Assembly: GCF_008629695.1 (NCBI RefSeq)
Contig: NZ_VWSH01000002.1
Coordinates: 713,410 to 777,409, forward strand
Direction of reading: 5' to 3'
Source of the DNA: Taibaiella lutea
GTDB lineage: Bacteria > Bacteroidota > Bacteroidia > Chitinophagales > Chitinophagaceae
DNA: 64,000 nt
Shown here: positions 10,101 to 18,668 of the stretch, in pieces
Position numbering within the stretch: position 1 is the first letter of the stretch
Layout of the letters: each line of letters begins with the position of its first letter
Notes under the pieces: generated by a model
Told to the model about the DNA's origin: nothing
Databases searched by the model: none
Seen by the model: the letters and a program-made list of their open reading frames with translations, nothing else
Made by a program: the position numbers and the translations under genes

Positions 10101-10527
10101 TATGCAGCCCGGGCATTGCACCCGGAAACGAGAGCGTAACGGTATCATTATAGCTTTGCGTATTGGGCGGAAAAGTATAGGTATAATGCGTGCTGTTCAA
10201 TGAATCAAGAAAATAATCAAAAGCCGTGATAATAGGTTTGGCATAGTTATTGTTGCCCGATGTAAGGAAAAACTGTTTGGATTGAGACGTACTCCAGTCA
10301 CCGCTTGTATCCTTGAACCGGAAAAAAACGGTATGTACCCCAAGGCTCAGCGAAGTTGTATTGAGATGAAAAACATCATCGACGGCGGCGGCAGGCGTAA
10401 TCGCTACATAGGTAGCGTTACCCGGCCCCGGGTCGGTATCGAAGGCGTATTCCATGCCCTGTATCTGCTGTGCTTTGCTTCCTAAAGCCCAACATATACA
10501 AAGGATGGCTAAAAATATTCTTTGCAT
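7180..10527 (-). CDS. Large T9SS-secreted PKD-domain protein
   Basis: Predicted surface or secreted protein of 1115 aa. It has an N-terminal signal peptide (MQRIFLAILCICWALGSKAQ); four related modules of about 70-85 residues in the first 320 residues, each opening with a strand such as MEYAFDTDPGPGN, FDYFLDSLN, LEYSLDTSN or VFFDTDPGFGNG; a PKD domain (about 325-395, YLWDFGDSTTDS); a long beta-rich middle; and a C-terminal T9SS type A sorting domain (about 1035-1115, FRCYPVPSKGNVSI to KIVLVK). PKD and sorting domains suggest a cell-surface adhesin or scaffold; no catalytic motif is seen. It lies 26 bp downstream of the beta-helix gene, probably in one operon driven from the 11712-11742 promoter. 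Confidence 0.85.
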   Translation of the reverse strand: MQRIFLAILCICWALGSKAQQIQGMEYAFDTDPGPGNATYVAITPAAAVDDVFHLNTTSLSLGVHTVFFRFKDTSGDWSTSQSKQFFLTSGNNNYAKPIITAFDYFLDSLNSTHYTYTFPPNTQSYNDTVTLSFPGAMPGLHTLYIRTNSINNLNSHYVAKPVFLTSGTVNSQMANITALEYSLDTSNTWTSLPVTPAAGSIDDTIHLNFSSSQVGLHTLHTRVRNDADWYSHYQSRSFMIMDGSSSDSIISAEVFFDTDPGFGNGTQVALNAAPEVDTTFTITVPSGLSAADHILYVRTKDNAGNYSTYMADTVKICSVLPPVAGFDKVRFGNTFSFIDTSKHAQNYLWDFGDSTTDSVSNPLHDFPHPGVFTVKQRVENSCHYAEDSIDLSVSGIEYYTPTMSGKGNCIFEVFGGNLDTGMVFRLIDNVGNIYEPFDKLASEKGTYYSCVVDLHNANTGIYTLEIQTEDSTFIFANGFTLEEFVPSLRTQILGRGVVRGLVDNFYTVRVHNDGNTNAGSAMVSVNIPNGVILTYLDTLLLSDSAIALGADTIPEYIALTTANGVSTDGKLYQYIVYNIPAGGYVDLPFTLNFSLGNKSIYAGVSGPYSGSPWFPWIDDCWKAKISLGYTIVSSVALAIPVADCATAGLKTLFDGANIGISGLLQGGLSNGEAAVAATSVVKNLASMAAQCGGEFSTPVGLGVELAYDITAGLADISSAYITMQEACPEESNEDRKNTSVRTSLDPNAIYGPSGFGEAHFIKGDKKLDYSIFFENVDSATLAAQKVVVIDTLDSNVFDFSTFTLGGFGIGTKSFYIPMNRKEFTSNYQLATDNYIRANLKFDTLTGVLSCSFFSLDSTGEVLSDPLGGFLPPNVIPPNGEGFVYYTIGLKENLPDETIISNKASIVFDNNEAIETEPWINTLDLHIPESTIAGTTVQNDTVISFNINGDDMNGSQVYYYDLYISKDNSPYEKSRKIINNASFHGEYGHQYSFYIEAVDSVGHREHKTPVAEATVTLQPTGIHAPDVQEEEIAFRCYPVPSKGNVSILLTKEVHGPVTVNIYDIAGTKVFIKRQNLQSGKSCSLNLNMLSDGMYFVEVLKDERQSLGKQKIVLVK

Positions 10528-10553
10528 AATCGTTCGTTTTATTTAGGAAATGT

Positions 10554-11666
10554 TTACTGGTTGGCTTTTGCCTTGATGTGCACATCAATACCGTAGCCGG
10601 TAGTACCAATGGTTGGCATCTGGATAAAGGAAATGTTCGGTATGATGCTTAGCCCTGAAATAGAGTAGGGGCTGCCGCCGCCGTACATGCCGCAATTACT
10701 GCCGCCAACACCGGCACCCAGCGCAGGGCTTCCTGCCTTATCCTGACAGATGTAATCGTAGGCATAGGCGGTACTGCCCCAATGTTGAAATAAATTTGTA
10801 ACCGCCGCATTGTTGACAGCACCATTGGTCGTATTAAAGGAGGAATCGTACATAACGTTATTTGTCATGCTGATAGTAGCGTAACTTCCGCCTACATTTG
10901 TAGCGAAATCACTGGTAGCAGGGGAGTTTAGCTTGTTGGCTATAATATTGTTCCTTACAATGAGCTCTGCCTGTGCTGTGCTGCTTGAAGAACCGCAATA
11001 AAAAGCGGTGGAGGAACTACTGTTAGTGCCGTTGTTCCATAAAAGAGTATTGAATTCTGCCGTTACGGAGCTAAGATTCGGAAAACTGCCTGAAGATGCA
11101 TTATAAACATCTATGAAATAACCATAGTTGCTCTTTTCTATCAGGTTGTTGTTGATGGTTATACCGGTAGAATAATCAATATCAATAACACCGGAAGTAT
11201 TGGCATTTTGAATCTGGCATTTGTTGATGGTATTGTTGTTGCTGCGAAGCAACTTGATACCTAACTGGCAAAAATTACTCTGGAAAAGAATGTTGTTTAC
11301 GGTGTCAAAATTTACCTGGGTGCCAAAATGCATACCGGAAATGATGGCTCCCGCAGCACCGGCTTTAATGGTAAAGTCAGCAACGGAGGCGCTCAGTCCG
11401 TCGGCTTGCGTATGCGGAGCCGGATTTTGGTTCAGGTTATAGCCAGGCCCCAGCAATACTATCTGCTTGTCGAGCACAACGGTTCCGTAAGAAGTGCCGG
11501 AACCCTGCACCAATAATACGGCACCTGTAGGTACAGTATTGATAGCGGTCTGCAGGTTGTCGAAATTGGCGGCATAATTACTATTGTTATTTACCGTAAA
11601 TATCTGGGCAGAGGCACCTATGCTAAGCATTAATGAAGCAACAATGCATGTTAATTTCTTTTGCAT
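10554..11666 (-). CDS. Secreted right-handed beta-helix protein
   Basis: Predicted secreted protein of 370 aa with a signal peptide ending GASAQ and an Asn/Ser-rich body with parallel-beta-helix signatures (NNTINKCQIQN, ITINNNLIEKSNYG, LIVRNNIIANK, ISMTNNVMYDSS) at about 20-25-residue spacing between residues 100 and 290. Such folds occur in pectate-lyase-like enzymes and adhesins; I see no catalytic residues to choose between them. Unlike its neighbour it has no recognisable C-terminal sorting domain, so it may stay periplasmic or use another route. It is the first gene of a probable two-gene operon and diverges from the histidine kinase across a 139-bp region holding a palindromic operator. 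Confidence 0.8.
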   Translation of the reverse strand: MQKKLTCIVASLMLSIGASAQIFTVNNNSNYAANFDNLQTAINTVPTGAVLLVQGSGTSYGTVVLDKQIVLLGPGYNLNQNPAPHTQADGLSASVADFTIKAGAAGAIISGMHFGTQVNFDTVNNILFQSNFCQLGIKLLRSNNNTINKCQIQNANTSGVIDIDYSTGITINNNLIEKSNYGYFIDVYNASSGSFPNLSSVTAEFNTLLWNNGTNSSSSTAFYCGSSSSTAQAELIVRNNIIANKLNSPATSDFATNVGGSYATISMTNNVMYDSSFNTTNGAVNNAAVTNLFQHWGSTAYAYDYICQDKAGSPALGAGVGGSNCGMYGGGSPYSISGLSIIPNISFIQMPTIGTTGYGIDVHIKAKANQ

Positions 11667-11711
11667 AAAAATATGTTTTTGAAGGGATTAAAAATGAATA
11701 ATATCTGGAAT

Positions 11712-11742
11712 CAAAAGTACCGGCACGGTTCATTCTGTGCAA
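11712..11742 (-). promoter_or_regulatory. Promoter of the beta-helix/T9SS operon
   Basis: Read on the minus strand, TTG (11742-11740) is followed after 20 bp by TACTTTTG (11719-11712), a consensus -33/-7 pair. The -33 TTG overlaps the edge of the 20-bp palindrome at 11741-11760. The -7 element starts 31.5 bp from the palindrome centre. Confidence 0.65.
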
Positions 11743-11760
11743 TAAAGCATATGCGTTATT
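11741..11760. promoter_or_regulatory. Palindromic operator shared by divergent promoters
   Basis: AATAAAGCATATGCGTTATT is a 20-bp dyad with one mismatched pair. It lies midway between the divergent -7 elements at 11719-11712 (minus) and 11781-11788 (plus), with its centre 31.5 and 30.5 bp from them. A perfect version of the same dyad lies at 14453-14472. The likely binding protein (inference) is the LuxR-type regulator encoded at 13739-14404. Confidence 0.6.
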
Positions 11761-11780
11761 TTTTTATAATCTACATGCAT

Positions 11781-11788
11781 TATTTTTG
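11781..11788 (+). promoter_or_regulatory. -7 element of the kinase/regulator operon
   Basis: TATTTTTG matches TAnnTTTG and lies 17 bp before the kinase ATG. The -33 position reads TTT, not TTG, at the edge of the palindrome, suggesting a weak promoter that would need activation. Confidence 0.5.
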
Positions 11789-11805
11789 CATGAAAGGTAT
11801 TGCTG

Positions 11806-13728
11806 ATGCGGATATATTGGACCTTAATATTAAGTTGTGTATTGACTATTAGTTTTGGGCAAACGAGTAAGTTGAACGGCCTGAAGAAAGCGCTGAAAGA
11901 AACATCTGATGCCCGCCGGCAGGCAGTTTTATTGAACGACATATGCCGGCAGCATTATTCCATTCCCTCCGGTCAGCTGTTGCATTATTCTGACAGGCTT
12001 AAAATGCTAAGTAGCACACAGGCTATGGACTCTTTCGGGATGTATGCGGATTATTACAGAGCGCTCTATTATACCGGACAAGGCATGTCGGATTCAGCAC
12101 TGGCCATTATTGGCCAATATGCTAAAACAAAAGGCTTGACGCAACAATTGTTTTTTGATTTCGAAGCACTTAAGTTTGATAATTACCGGCTGAAAGACAG
12201 GCAAGAGGCTGCATTCAGGCAGGCATTATATCTGTTGAATCTGGCAGGGAAAAGCAATATCGCCGGCCAGAAAATAACGGCAGCCTTAAGCACGGCCATT
12301 CAATATCGCTATTTGAATGTACAGGAAAGCTACTTAAGCAATTTATATAAAGCGGCTTTTGTGGGCGGAAATATAGATGCTTATCCCGCGGAAAAAGCGG
12401 AAGCCAATATATTCAAATGGCTGGCTGTTTATTACGATGAACATGAGGTAATTCCTGATTCCTTTAATTTTTATCTTGATAAAGCCATTGAGGTAGCCCT
12501 TAAGTCAGAAAATCTTGCATCACTCGCGCAGGCTTACAACTGGCGTGCCAATACTTTGGTGCGGCGGTTTGAGACCAAAGTGGCCGAACCTTATATTTAT
12601 AAAAGTGATAGCTTATTTACATTACTGGACGACAGAAGATACGACCATCAACGCTTTCTGTTGAAATATGATTATTATCAGGTTACCAACCGTATAGATA
12701 AGGCTATAGCTCTGGCCAAAGCCGAAATAGAAAAGGAGCGGAGGCGGCCTACGGGAAGGCTGGCGAGACTTTATAATACATTACGTATTACTTACGATGA
12801 ACAAAACGATGATAAGAACCATGCCGCTTATGCCGATTCGCTGATTTATGCACTGGTCGACAGATATGAAGAAACAAGCGCTGCTGAACGCGCTGATTAT
12901 GAAGCACAATACAAGACTAAGGAAAGAGAATTAGCATTGATACAAAGCCGGCTGAATGCAGCCCGGGAAAAAAATATACGTTACCTGTACATGGCTGTTT
13001 TTACAATTGTGGTTTTTATAGCGTTGTTTTCATTCTTTAATTATAAAAAGCAACAAAAGAAACGGCTGGCTAATTTACTGAATGCAGAAGCTCTGGAGAA
13101 AGAAGCTGCAATACAACAAGCCAAAGAGAAGGAGCGCAACCGCATCAGCAAAGAACTGCATGATAATATCGGTGCACAGCTAAGCTATATCCGCAGTAAT
13201 ATCAATTTTCTGAAAGAAGCCCCGGCCGGTTTAAGTAACGAAACAAAGCTTGATTTTCTTGATAAAATTGAAAGCACCAGCCAAACAGCTATTTCGGACC
13301 TAAGAGAAACGATTTGGGTGCTGCATAAAGACTTCGTTCATTTTGAAGAGTTGGCGGATAAATTGAAGGCACATATTGAAAGGCGGTTAGACAAAAATAT
13401 CAGCTTAACGGTAGAAGAAGATATCGCATGCCAATGGCAGATGAGTTCGGTAGCCGCCTTGAACATACTGCGTATTTTTCAGGAGGCATTGACTAACACG
13501 CTTAAATATGCACAGGCAAGGGAAATTATTCTGACCATCATTTCTCCAAAACCTGAAATATTTGAAATCAGGTTGAGGGATGATGGTATAGGTTTTGTAA
13601 GCCAAAACAATCAAAAAAAGAATCATTATGGCTTATCGAATATGCAGGAAAGGGCACAGGATTTTAAATATATTTTCAATATAGAATCAGTACCGGATAA
13701 CGGAACGGAAGTTATTTTAACAAGCTAA
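11806..13728 (+). CDS. Sensor histidine kinase, HisKA_3 (NarL-system) type
   Basis: Membrane sensor kinase of 640 aa for the response regulator that follows 10 bp later. I chose the ATG at 11806, preceded by AAAGG, over a TTG six bases upstream. Order: signal peptide (ending SFGQ); a helical, TPR-like periplasmic region (about 20-375); a membrane segment (about 395-415, YLYMAVFTIVVFIALFSFF); a coiled coil; the HisKA_3 dimerisation domain with phospho-acceptor H452 in KELHDNIGAQLSYI; and a HATPase domain with FQEALTNTLKYA, LRDDGIGF and YGLSNMQERA. All kinase boxes look intact. The signal is unknown. It is flanked by genes for secreted proteins and is probably self-regulated through the palindrome at 11741. 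Confidence 0.9.
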   Translation: MRIYWTLILSCVLTISFGQTSKLNGLKKALKETSDARRQAVLLNDICRQHYSIPSGQLLHYSDRLKMLSSTQAMDSFGMYADYYRALYYTGQGMSDSALAIIGQYAKTKGLTQQLFFDFEALKFDNYRLKDRQEAAFRQALYLLNLAGKSNIAGQKITAALSTAIQYRYLNVQESYLSNLYKAAFVGGNIDAYPAEKAEANIFKWLAVYYDEHEVIPDSFNFYLDKAIEVALKSENLASLAQAYNWRANTLVRRFETKVAEPYIYKSDSLFTLLDDRRYDHQRFLLKYDYYQVTNRIDKAIALAKAEIEKERRRPTGRLARLYNTLRITYDEQNDDKNHAAYADSLIYALVDRYEETSAAERADYEAQYKTKERELALIQSRLNAAREKNIRYLYMAVFTIVVFIALFSFFNYKKQQKKRLANLLNAEALEKEAAIQQAKEKERNRISKELHDNIGAQLSYIRSNINFLKEAPAGLSNETKLDFLDKIESTSQTAISDLRETIWVLHKDFVHFEELADKLKAHIERRLDKNISLTVEEDIACQWQMSSVAALNILRIFQEALTNTLKYAQAREIILTIISPKPEIFEIRLRDDGIGFVSQNNQKKNHYGLSNMQERAQDFKYIFNIESVPDNGTEVILTS

Positions 13729-13738
13729 AACTTTATCT

Positions 13739-14404
13739 ATGAACTTGAAAATTGCCATAGTGGACGATAACAGGCGCAATCGTTATTCGCTTGCAGAACA
13801 GTTAAGAATCAGCGCAGGGATAGCAGTAATATTGCAGGCCGGGGATGGCGGCGATTATTTGGAACAAATGAAGGTACTGGAACCGGAACAATATCCCGAT
13901 GTAGTGTTGATGGATATAGAAATGCCGGGCATGAATGGCATTGATACAGTAAGAAATAGTAAAACGCTTTATCCTTCTGTAAAATACCTGATGCTCACTG
14001 TATTTGATGACGATGACAAAATATTTGAAGCTATCCGTGCCGGTGCCAATGGCTACCTGCTTAAGGATGAAAAACCAATGGCCATTATTGAATGTATTCA
14101 ACAATTAGCCGAACTGGATGCGGCTCCTATGAGTCCTTCCATTGCACGTAAAACCCTTGCGTTATTGTCGCAGGCTACCTTAGTTACTTCTGTTGATAAA
14201 CCGGCTTCTGTGCAGCTATTATCCGAAAGAGAATTGGAGGTATTGAAACAAATGGCTATAGGCAAAGATTATAAACAAATTGCAGCAACCTTATTCTTAA
14301 GCACCCATACCATTCGAAAGCATATTGCTAATATTTATGAAAAATTACACGTTACTTCAAAAATACAGGCCGTCAATATTGCACAAAAAAATAATTGGGT
14401 TTAG
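13739..14404 (+). CDS. LuxR/NarL-family response regulator
   Basis: DNA-binding partner of the upstream kinase, 221 aa. The receiver domain (1-120) has the acidic pair D9/D10, phospho-acceptor D59 in VVLMDIEMPG and K107 in YLLKDE. The C-terminal LuxR-type helix-turn-helix (about 155-215) contains LSERELEVLKQMA and STHTIRKHIANIYEKL. Proteins of this family bind palindromic sites as dimers. The two matching 20-bp dyads at 11741 and 14453, placed alike relative to three promoters, are the obvious candidates (inference). Confidence 0.92.
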   Translation: MNLKIAIVDDNRRNRYSLAEQLRISAGIAVILQAGDGGDYLEQMKVLEPEQYPDVVLMDIEMPGMNGIDTVRNSKTLYPSVKYLMLTVFDDDDKIFEAIRAGANGYLLKDEKPMAIIECIQQLAELDAAPMSPSIARKTLALLSQATLVTSVDKPASVQLLSERELEVLKQMAIGKDYKQIAATLFLSTHTIRKHIANIYEKLHVTSKIQAVNIAQKNNWV

Positions 14405-14452
14405 TGCCTGAAAGCTGTATTGTTGAAATTTTGTTCATCGCCTTCTCGCCGG

Positions 14453-14472
14453 AATAACACATATGTGTTATT
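14453..14472. promoter_or_regulatory. Perfect 20-bp palindromic operator
   Basis: AATAACACATATGTGTTATT is a perfect dyad upstream of the 789-aa T9SS gene, centred 31.5 bp before the -7 element at 14494. It is the same motif as 11741-11760 (17 of 20 bases identical). Confidence 0.65.
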
Positions 14473-14501
14473 GTACCAATTACAATAACAGAATAGTTTT
14501 G
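14471..14501 (+). promoter_or_regulatory. Promoter of the 789-aa T9SS gene
   Basis: TTG (14471-14473), 20 bp, then TAGTTTTG (14494-14501). The -33 element overlaps the end of the palindrome. The ATG follows at 14535. Confidence 0.65.
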
Positions 14502-14534
14502 ACCTGATTATTTATTAAAATAAAATTCAGGGTT

Positions 14535-16904
14535 ATGAAACATTTTTATCTGTTATTGTTTTTCTTGTTAGCAGGAGCTGGCTTTTTTACTGCAAGCGGC
14601 GCGCCTGTAAACGATGATTGTTCCGGTGCACTGCCCTTAACTATGAATGTTGAGGTTACCGACAATACGCTTACCGCTACTGCTTCCGTACCTGTACCCG
14701 CCTGTGGCACTGCAAATGCAGATGTTTGGTATAGCTTCCAGGCTCCCGTGTCCGATTTATATCTCATTGCAAAAGACGTAAGTGCAGGCTCGGTTTCTGT
14801 TTATTCCGGCAGCTGTGCCGGGCTTTCCCTCCTGCAGTGCAAACCTCTGTCAGGCTATTCTGCAACTCCGATCTCCCTCACAGGATTATCTGTCGGCAAT
14901 ACTTATTTTGTCCGTATTGTTTCGTCTTATTCATTTTCGTTGCAACTAAAAGAACAGAATATCATAACATCGATGCAAAGCGGTAATTGGAACGATGCTT
15001 CCACTTGGGTTGGGGGCGTTGTTCCTTCTTTGGTAGATACAGCAATAATTGCCGGAAATCATACTGTAACAATTGCGGCCACTGCTGAAGCAGGAAAGGT
15101 TATCGTTCAGGCAAATGGTAATATTACGCTCAATGATTTTCTTGTTGTACATGATTCTTTGAATAATATGGGAACAATCAATGGTGGAGGGCACATTGGT
15201 TTTGGTGGTTTTGGAGATACGGGGCCTGTTTGCTTTTTAAACTCCGGAAATGTGAATCTGAATGCTGCTACAGGTGACCCCGGCATATCGGTTTACAGTA
15301 CCGGAGGATTGAAGATATTGCTGGATGATATTACAGGTGTGAATAATTTCAACATCAAAACTATTTATCCCGACAATGGTTCGGTTACCGTAAAGAACCG
15401 GAATACGGATGTTGCAACTTTACAGGTACATCGTATCAATAAAAATTCTTTTGACGATGTGCCGGTGAACTTCGTGCTGGAGGATGCCGTTAAGCTGAAA
15501 ATTTCAGGAAATATTACATTCAATCAGGGGATGAGCAGCTTTATAGATACTTTTTCTGTTGCGCCTACGTCATCAATTATTTTTTCCGGTTATGATAATC
15601 AATACCTTACAGTTACCAATGGTGTTTTTATAAATACAGGGACGCTTAAAACGGAGTTATCCGATACATTATTCATAAAAATGACAAACCCGCCGGGCGC
15701 CAATCCTGTATTGGCCGATTCATTATTTGAAATCTCCGAATATTCGGTAGTGAGCTTTGACAATGAAAATCTATATCAATGCAGGAATATTACTTATTAT
15801 AATGATGGATTGCAATACGCCAAGGTACTGTTGAATAACAGCGACCTGAAAGTTTTACAAAATTCGGTAATAAACCAGTTTAGCCTGGTTGGGGGCGGTG
15901 GCGGAGGTTTTATTCCTTTTAATTTGTTCTACACAAACGGCAGCGGAGGCCTGATTCGTTATGTAACCAACACGCCTGTTGACTATCCTGTTTATACATC
16001 CATGGAAAAGCCGGCAACAGTAAAAATCACTAATTCAGGCACCGGAGATTGGATAAAAGTTATTGCAAGAGACAGTTGCCGCACAAACGGAACTTCGGGC
16101 CCGGCCATCACGGATAGCGTAGTTAATCAAACCTGGCATATAACAGAAGCAGTCAATGGTGGCTCGAATCTTACCCTGGCTTTCTATTGGTCTGCCGGCA
16201 ATCATACTGCCGGCTTTAATACTTCTCAATGCGCAATAAGCCATTATACAAATGGCGCCTGGGATGTTTCTCCGGCATTGGTGATGGCCAACTACGATAA
16301 TGCAACAGGGTGGTATTACGTTTCAAGAAACAATATCACTTCGCTTTCGCCGTTCAGGGTAAGTTCGGCCACGAGTGTTCCTTTGCCTTTGACAAGTATG
16401 AAACTTACAGCAGCAGCGGTAAGTAATTCAGAAATAAGTTTAGCAACAGAGGTTATAACAGATAAAGATATAATTGTAGTACTGGAGTATTTATCGGCCG
16501 GGAAATGGCAGGACCTGACTACTTTGCAGTTTAGTACAATGAACCGCCAATTCACCTATTTTCATAATGGGCTCAACAAAGGAAATCATCAATATCGTTT
16601 GCATGCCATTGATAACAGAGGTGCATCACATTACAGCCATATTGCTTCCGTAAACTTGCCGGGTAGTAACGACGGAGCATTACGGGTTTATCCTAATCCG
16701 GCACATACAATGCTTTTCTTTAGTTGTCCGGCAATACCTGATGAAATTAAATGGATTACAGTAACTGACCTGAGTGGTAAAACTATTGCGGAATGTAATA
16801 ATTGTACTTCATTTGAAGTAGCAAAATGGCCTGCAGGTATTTATTTTCTGAGTGTGGAAGATAAATATGGTATTTCGAAGATTAAGTTTGTTGTAAGCAA
16901 ATGA
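14535..16904 (+). CDS. T9SS-secreted surface protein
   Basis: Predicted secreted or surface-anchored protein of 789 aa. It has a signal peptide (ending TASGAP); an N-terminal Ig-like/PPC-like beta domain (about 25-140, NDDCSGALPLTM to GNTYFVRIVSSYSFSLQLKE); a stretch typical of Bacteroidota secreted proteins (SGNWNDASTWVGGVVPS near 155); a large beta-rich middle; and a C-terminal T9SS type A sorting domain (about 712-789, LRVYPNPAHTMLFF to KIKFVVSK). No enzyme motif is recognised. It follows the kinase/regulator pair with its own promoter carrying the perfect palindrome, so it is the best candidate target of that pair. Confidence 0.85.
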   Translation: MKHFYLLLFFLLAGAGFFTASGAPVNDDCSGALPLTMNVEVTDNTLTATASVPVPACGTANADVWYSFQAPVSDLYLIAKDVSAGSVSVYSGSCAGLSLLQCKPLSGYSATPISLTGLSVGNTYFVRIVSSYSFSLQLKEQNIITSMQSGNWNDASTWVGGVVPSLVDTAIIAGNHTVTIAATAEAGKVIVQANGNITLNDFLVVHDSLNNMGTINGGGHIGFGGFGDTGPVCFLNSGNVNLNAATGDPGISVYSTGGLKILLDDITGVNNFNIKTIYPDNGSVTVKNRNTDVATLQVHRINKNSFDDVPVNFVLEDAVKLKISGNITFNQGMSSFIDTFSVAPTSSIIFSGYDNQYLTVTNGVFINTGTLKTELSDTLFIKMTNPPGANPVLADSLFEISEYSVVSFDNENLYQCRNITYYNDGLQYAKVLLNNSDLKVLQNSVINQFSLVGGGGGGFIPFNLFYTNGSGGLIRYVTNTPVDYPVYTSMEKPATVKITNSGTGDWIKVIARDSCRTNGTSGPAITDSVVNQTWHITEAVNGGSNLTLAFYWSAGNHTAGFNTSQCAISHYTNGAWDVSPALVMANYDNATGWYYVSRNNITSLSPFRVSSATSVPLPLTSMKLTAAAVSNSEISLATEVITDKDIIVVLEYLSAGKWQDLTTLQFSTMNRQFTYFHNGLNKGNHQYRLHAIDNRGASHYSHIASVNLPGSNDGALRVYPNPAHTMLFFSCPAIPDEIKWITVTDLSGKTIAECNNCTSFEVAKWPAGIYFLSVEDKYGISKIKFVVSK

Positions 16905-16941
16905 TAGTGCCATTTTTATGAAATCGTTTGAAGTAAACAAA

Positions 16942-16969
16942 AAAGCCCTCGCATTGCTGCAAGGGCTTT
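16942..16969. terminator. Bidirectional terminator between T9SS gene and atpA
   Basis: AAAGCCCTcGCA (16942-16953) pairs with TGCaAGGGCTTT (16958-16969), one mismatch, loop TTGC. It lies between convergent genes. Its stem closely matches that at 7097-7128. Confidence 0.8.
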
Positions 16970-16992
16970 CTTATTATAATAATATTTCTAAA

Positions 16993-18570
16993 CTATTTAA
17001 ACTGAGGAACCAGGCCATGAGCTAAAGCTACCATTTTGTTCAAACCGTCTTCAGGTAAGTTTCCTTTCTTGAATTCAGCTAACAATTCCGGCATTTTAGT
17101 TTCCATTTCAGTCATGAATGCATCTTCAAATGCTTTGATTTTCTTAACCGGAACTTCTCTTAAAAGATTATTAGTTCCTAAATAAATCATTGCAACTTGC
17201 TTTTCAACAGAATATGGATTGAACTGTGCTTGCTTAAGGATTTCCACGTTACGTGCACCTTTATCAATTACAGTTTTTGTAGCAGCATCCAAATCACCAC
17301 CGAATTTAGAGAATGCTTCCATTTCCCGGTACAATGCCTGATCCAGTTTCAAAGTACCAGATACTTTCTTCATGGATTTGATTTGCGCACTACCACCCAC
17401 ACGGCTAACGGAGATACCTACGTTAATTGCCGGACGGATACCTGCGTTAAATAAGTTACCTTCTAGGAATATCTGACCATCCGTGATGGAGATTACGTTG
17501 GTTGGAATATATGCAGAAACGTCACCCGCTTGTGTTTCAATAATAGGCAATGCTGTTAAAGAACCACCGCCTTTTACCATGTGCTTGATACTTTCCGGTA
17601 AATCGTTCATGTTCTTAACAATCGCATCGTTATTGATAACTTTCGCAGCACGCTCCAGTAAACGGCTGTGCAAGTAGAATACGTCACCAGGATAAGCCTC
17701 ACGACCCGGAGGACGACGAAGCAACAATGATACCTCACGATAAGCTACGGCTTGCTTAGACAAATCATCATAAACAACCAATGCAGGACGTCCTGTATCA
17801 CGGAAGAATTCACCAATTGCAGCGCCCGCAAATGGTGCGTAGAATTGCAATGGAGCAGGGTCAGCAGCAGAAGCACACACGATAGTTGTGTAAGCCATTG
17901 CACCGTTTTCTTCCAAAACTTTCATTACGTTCGCAACAGTAGAAGCTTTCTGACCGATTGCTACATAGATACAATATACCGGTTTGCCGGCAGCGTAAAA
18001 TTCTTTTTGGTTGATGATGGCATCAATACAAATAGCTGTTTTACCGGTACCACGGTCACCGATAACCAACTCACGTTGACCACGGCCGATTGGAATCATG
18101 GCATCGATTGATTTGATACCTGTTTGCAATGGTTCTTTTACCGGCTCACGGAACAATACACCCGGAGCTTTACGCTCGATAGGCATTTCATACAATTCAC
18201 CTTTGATTGGACCTTTACCGTCGATAGGCTCGCCTAATGTGTTTACCACACGGCCAACCATACCTTCACCTACCATGATAGATGCGATATTACCGGTACG
18301 ACGAACTTTTGAACCTTCTTTGATAGAAGCACTTTCACCCATCAATACCACACCCACGTTATCTTCTTCAAGGTTTAACGCGATAGCTTTTGTACCATCT
18401 TCAAATTGAACAAGCTCACCTTGACGTACACCGCCTAAGCCGTAAACGCGGGCAATACCATCACCCACTTGCAGTACAGTTCCTACTTCCTCTAAATCGG
18501 CAGAGCCGTTAAAGTTGCTTAACTGTTGGCGCAAAATCGCCGATATTTCATCCGGTTTGATCTCAACCAT
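16993..18570 (-). CDS. atpA: ATP synthase F1 subunit alpha
   Basis: Non-catalytic nucleotide-binding subunit of the F1 head, 525 aa, normal length. The Walker A motif [15 protein letters not shown] lies near residue 170, and the alpha signature region contains [15 protein letters not shown] near 280. It is the last gene of the a-c-b-delta-alpha operon, which here ends with a terminator and a convergent gene; the gamma gene that commonly follows in bacteria is absent. Confidence 0.98.
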   Translation of the reverse strand: MVEIKPDEISAILRQQLSNFNGSADLEEVGTVLQVGDGIARVYGLGGVRQGELVQFEDGTKAIALNLEEDNVGVVLMGESASIKEGSKVRRTGNIASIMVGEGMVGRVVNTLGEPIDGKGPIKGELYEMPIERKAPGVLFREPVKEPLQTGIKSIDAMIPIGRGQRELVIGDRGTGKTAICIDAIINQKEFYAAGKPVYCIYVAIGQKASTVANVMKVLEENGAMAYTTIVCASAADPAPLQFYAPFAGAAIGEFFRDTGRPALVVYDDLSKQAVAYREVSLLLRRPPGREAYPGDVFYLHSRLLERAAKVINNDAIVKNMNDLPESIKHMVKGGGSLTALPIIETQAGDVSAYIPTNVISITDGQIFLEGNLFNAGIRPAINVGISVSRVGGSAQIKSMKKVSGTLKLDQALYREMEAFSKFGGDLDAATKTVIDKGARNVEILKQAQFNPYSVEKQVAMIYLGTNNLLREVPVKKIKAFEDAFMTEMETKMPELLAEFKKGNLPEDGLNKMVALAHGLVPQFK

Positions 18571-18624
18571 TTTCTATGAGAATTAAAAAGTAAAATGAAT
18601 GTTTTGTATTTTCTGTTTTCTTTG

Positions 18625-18655
18625 GATTTGACAACTTTTGAAAAGTTGTCAAATC
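18625..18655. repeat. Intergenic palindrome, GTTGTCAACTTT family
   Basis: GATTTGACAACTTTT and AAAAGTTGTCAAATC form a 15-bp perfect inverted repeat around one base, in the 98-bp gap between atpH and atpA. Related hairpins lie at 53391, 53476 and 54722, with a half copy near 53559. Confidence 0.75.
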
Positions 18656-18668
18656 TTTATGTGGCTGA

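Noticed and set aside
11775-11784. Second regulator site ATGCATTATT near the kinase promoter
   Set aside because: Only one half resembles the dyad and the other half matches poorly; it also overlaps the -7 element, so chance is likely.
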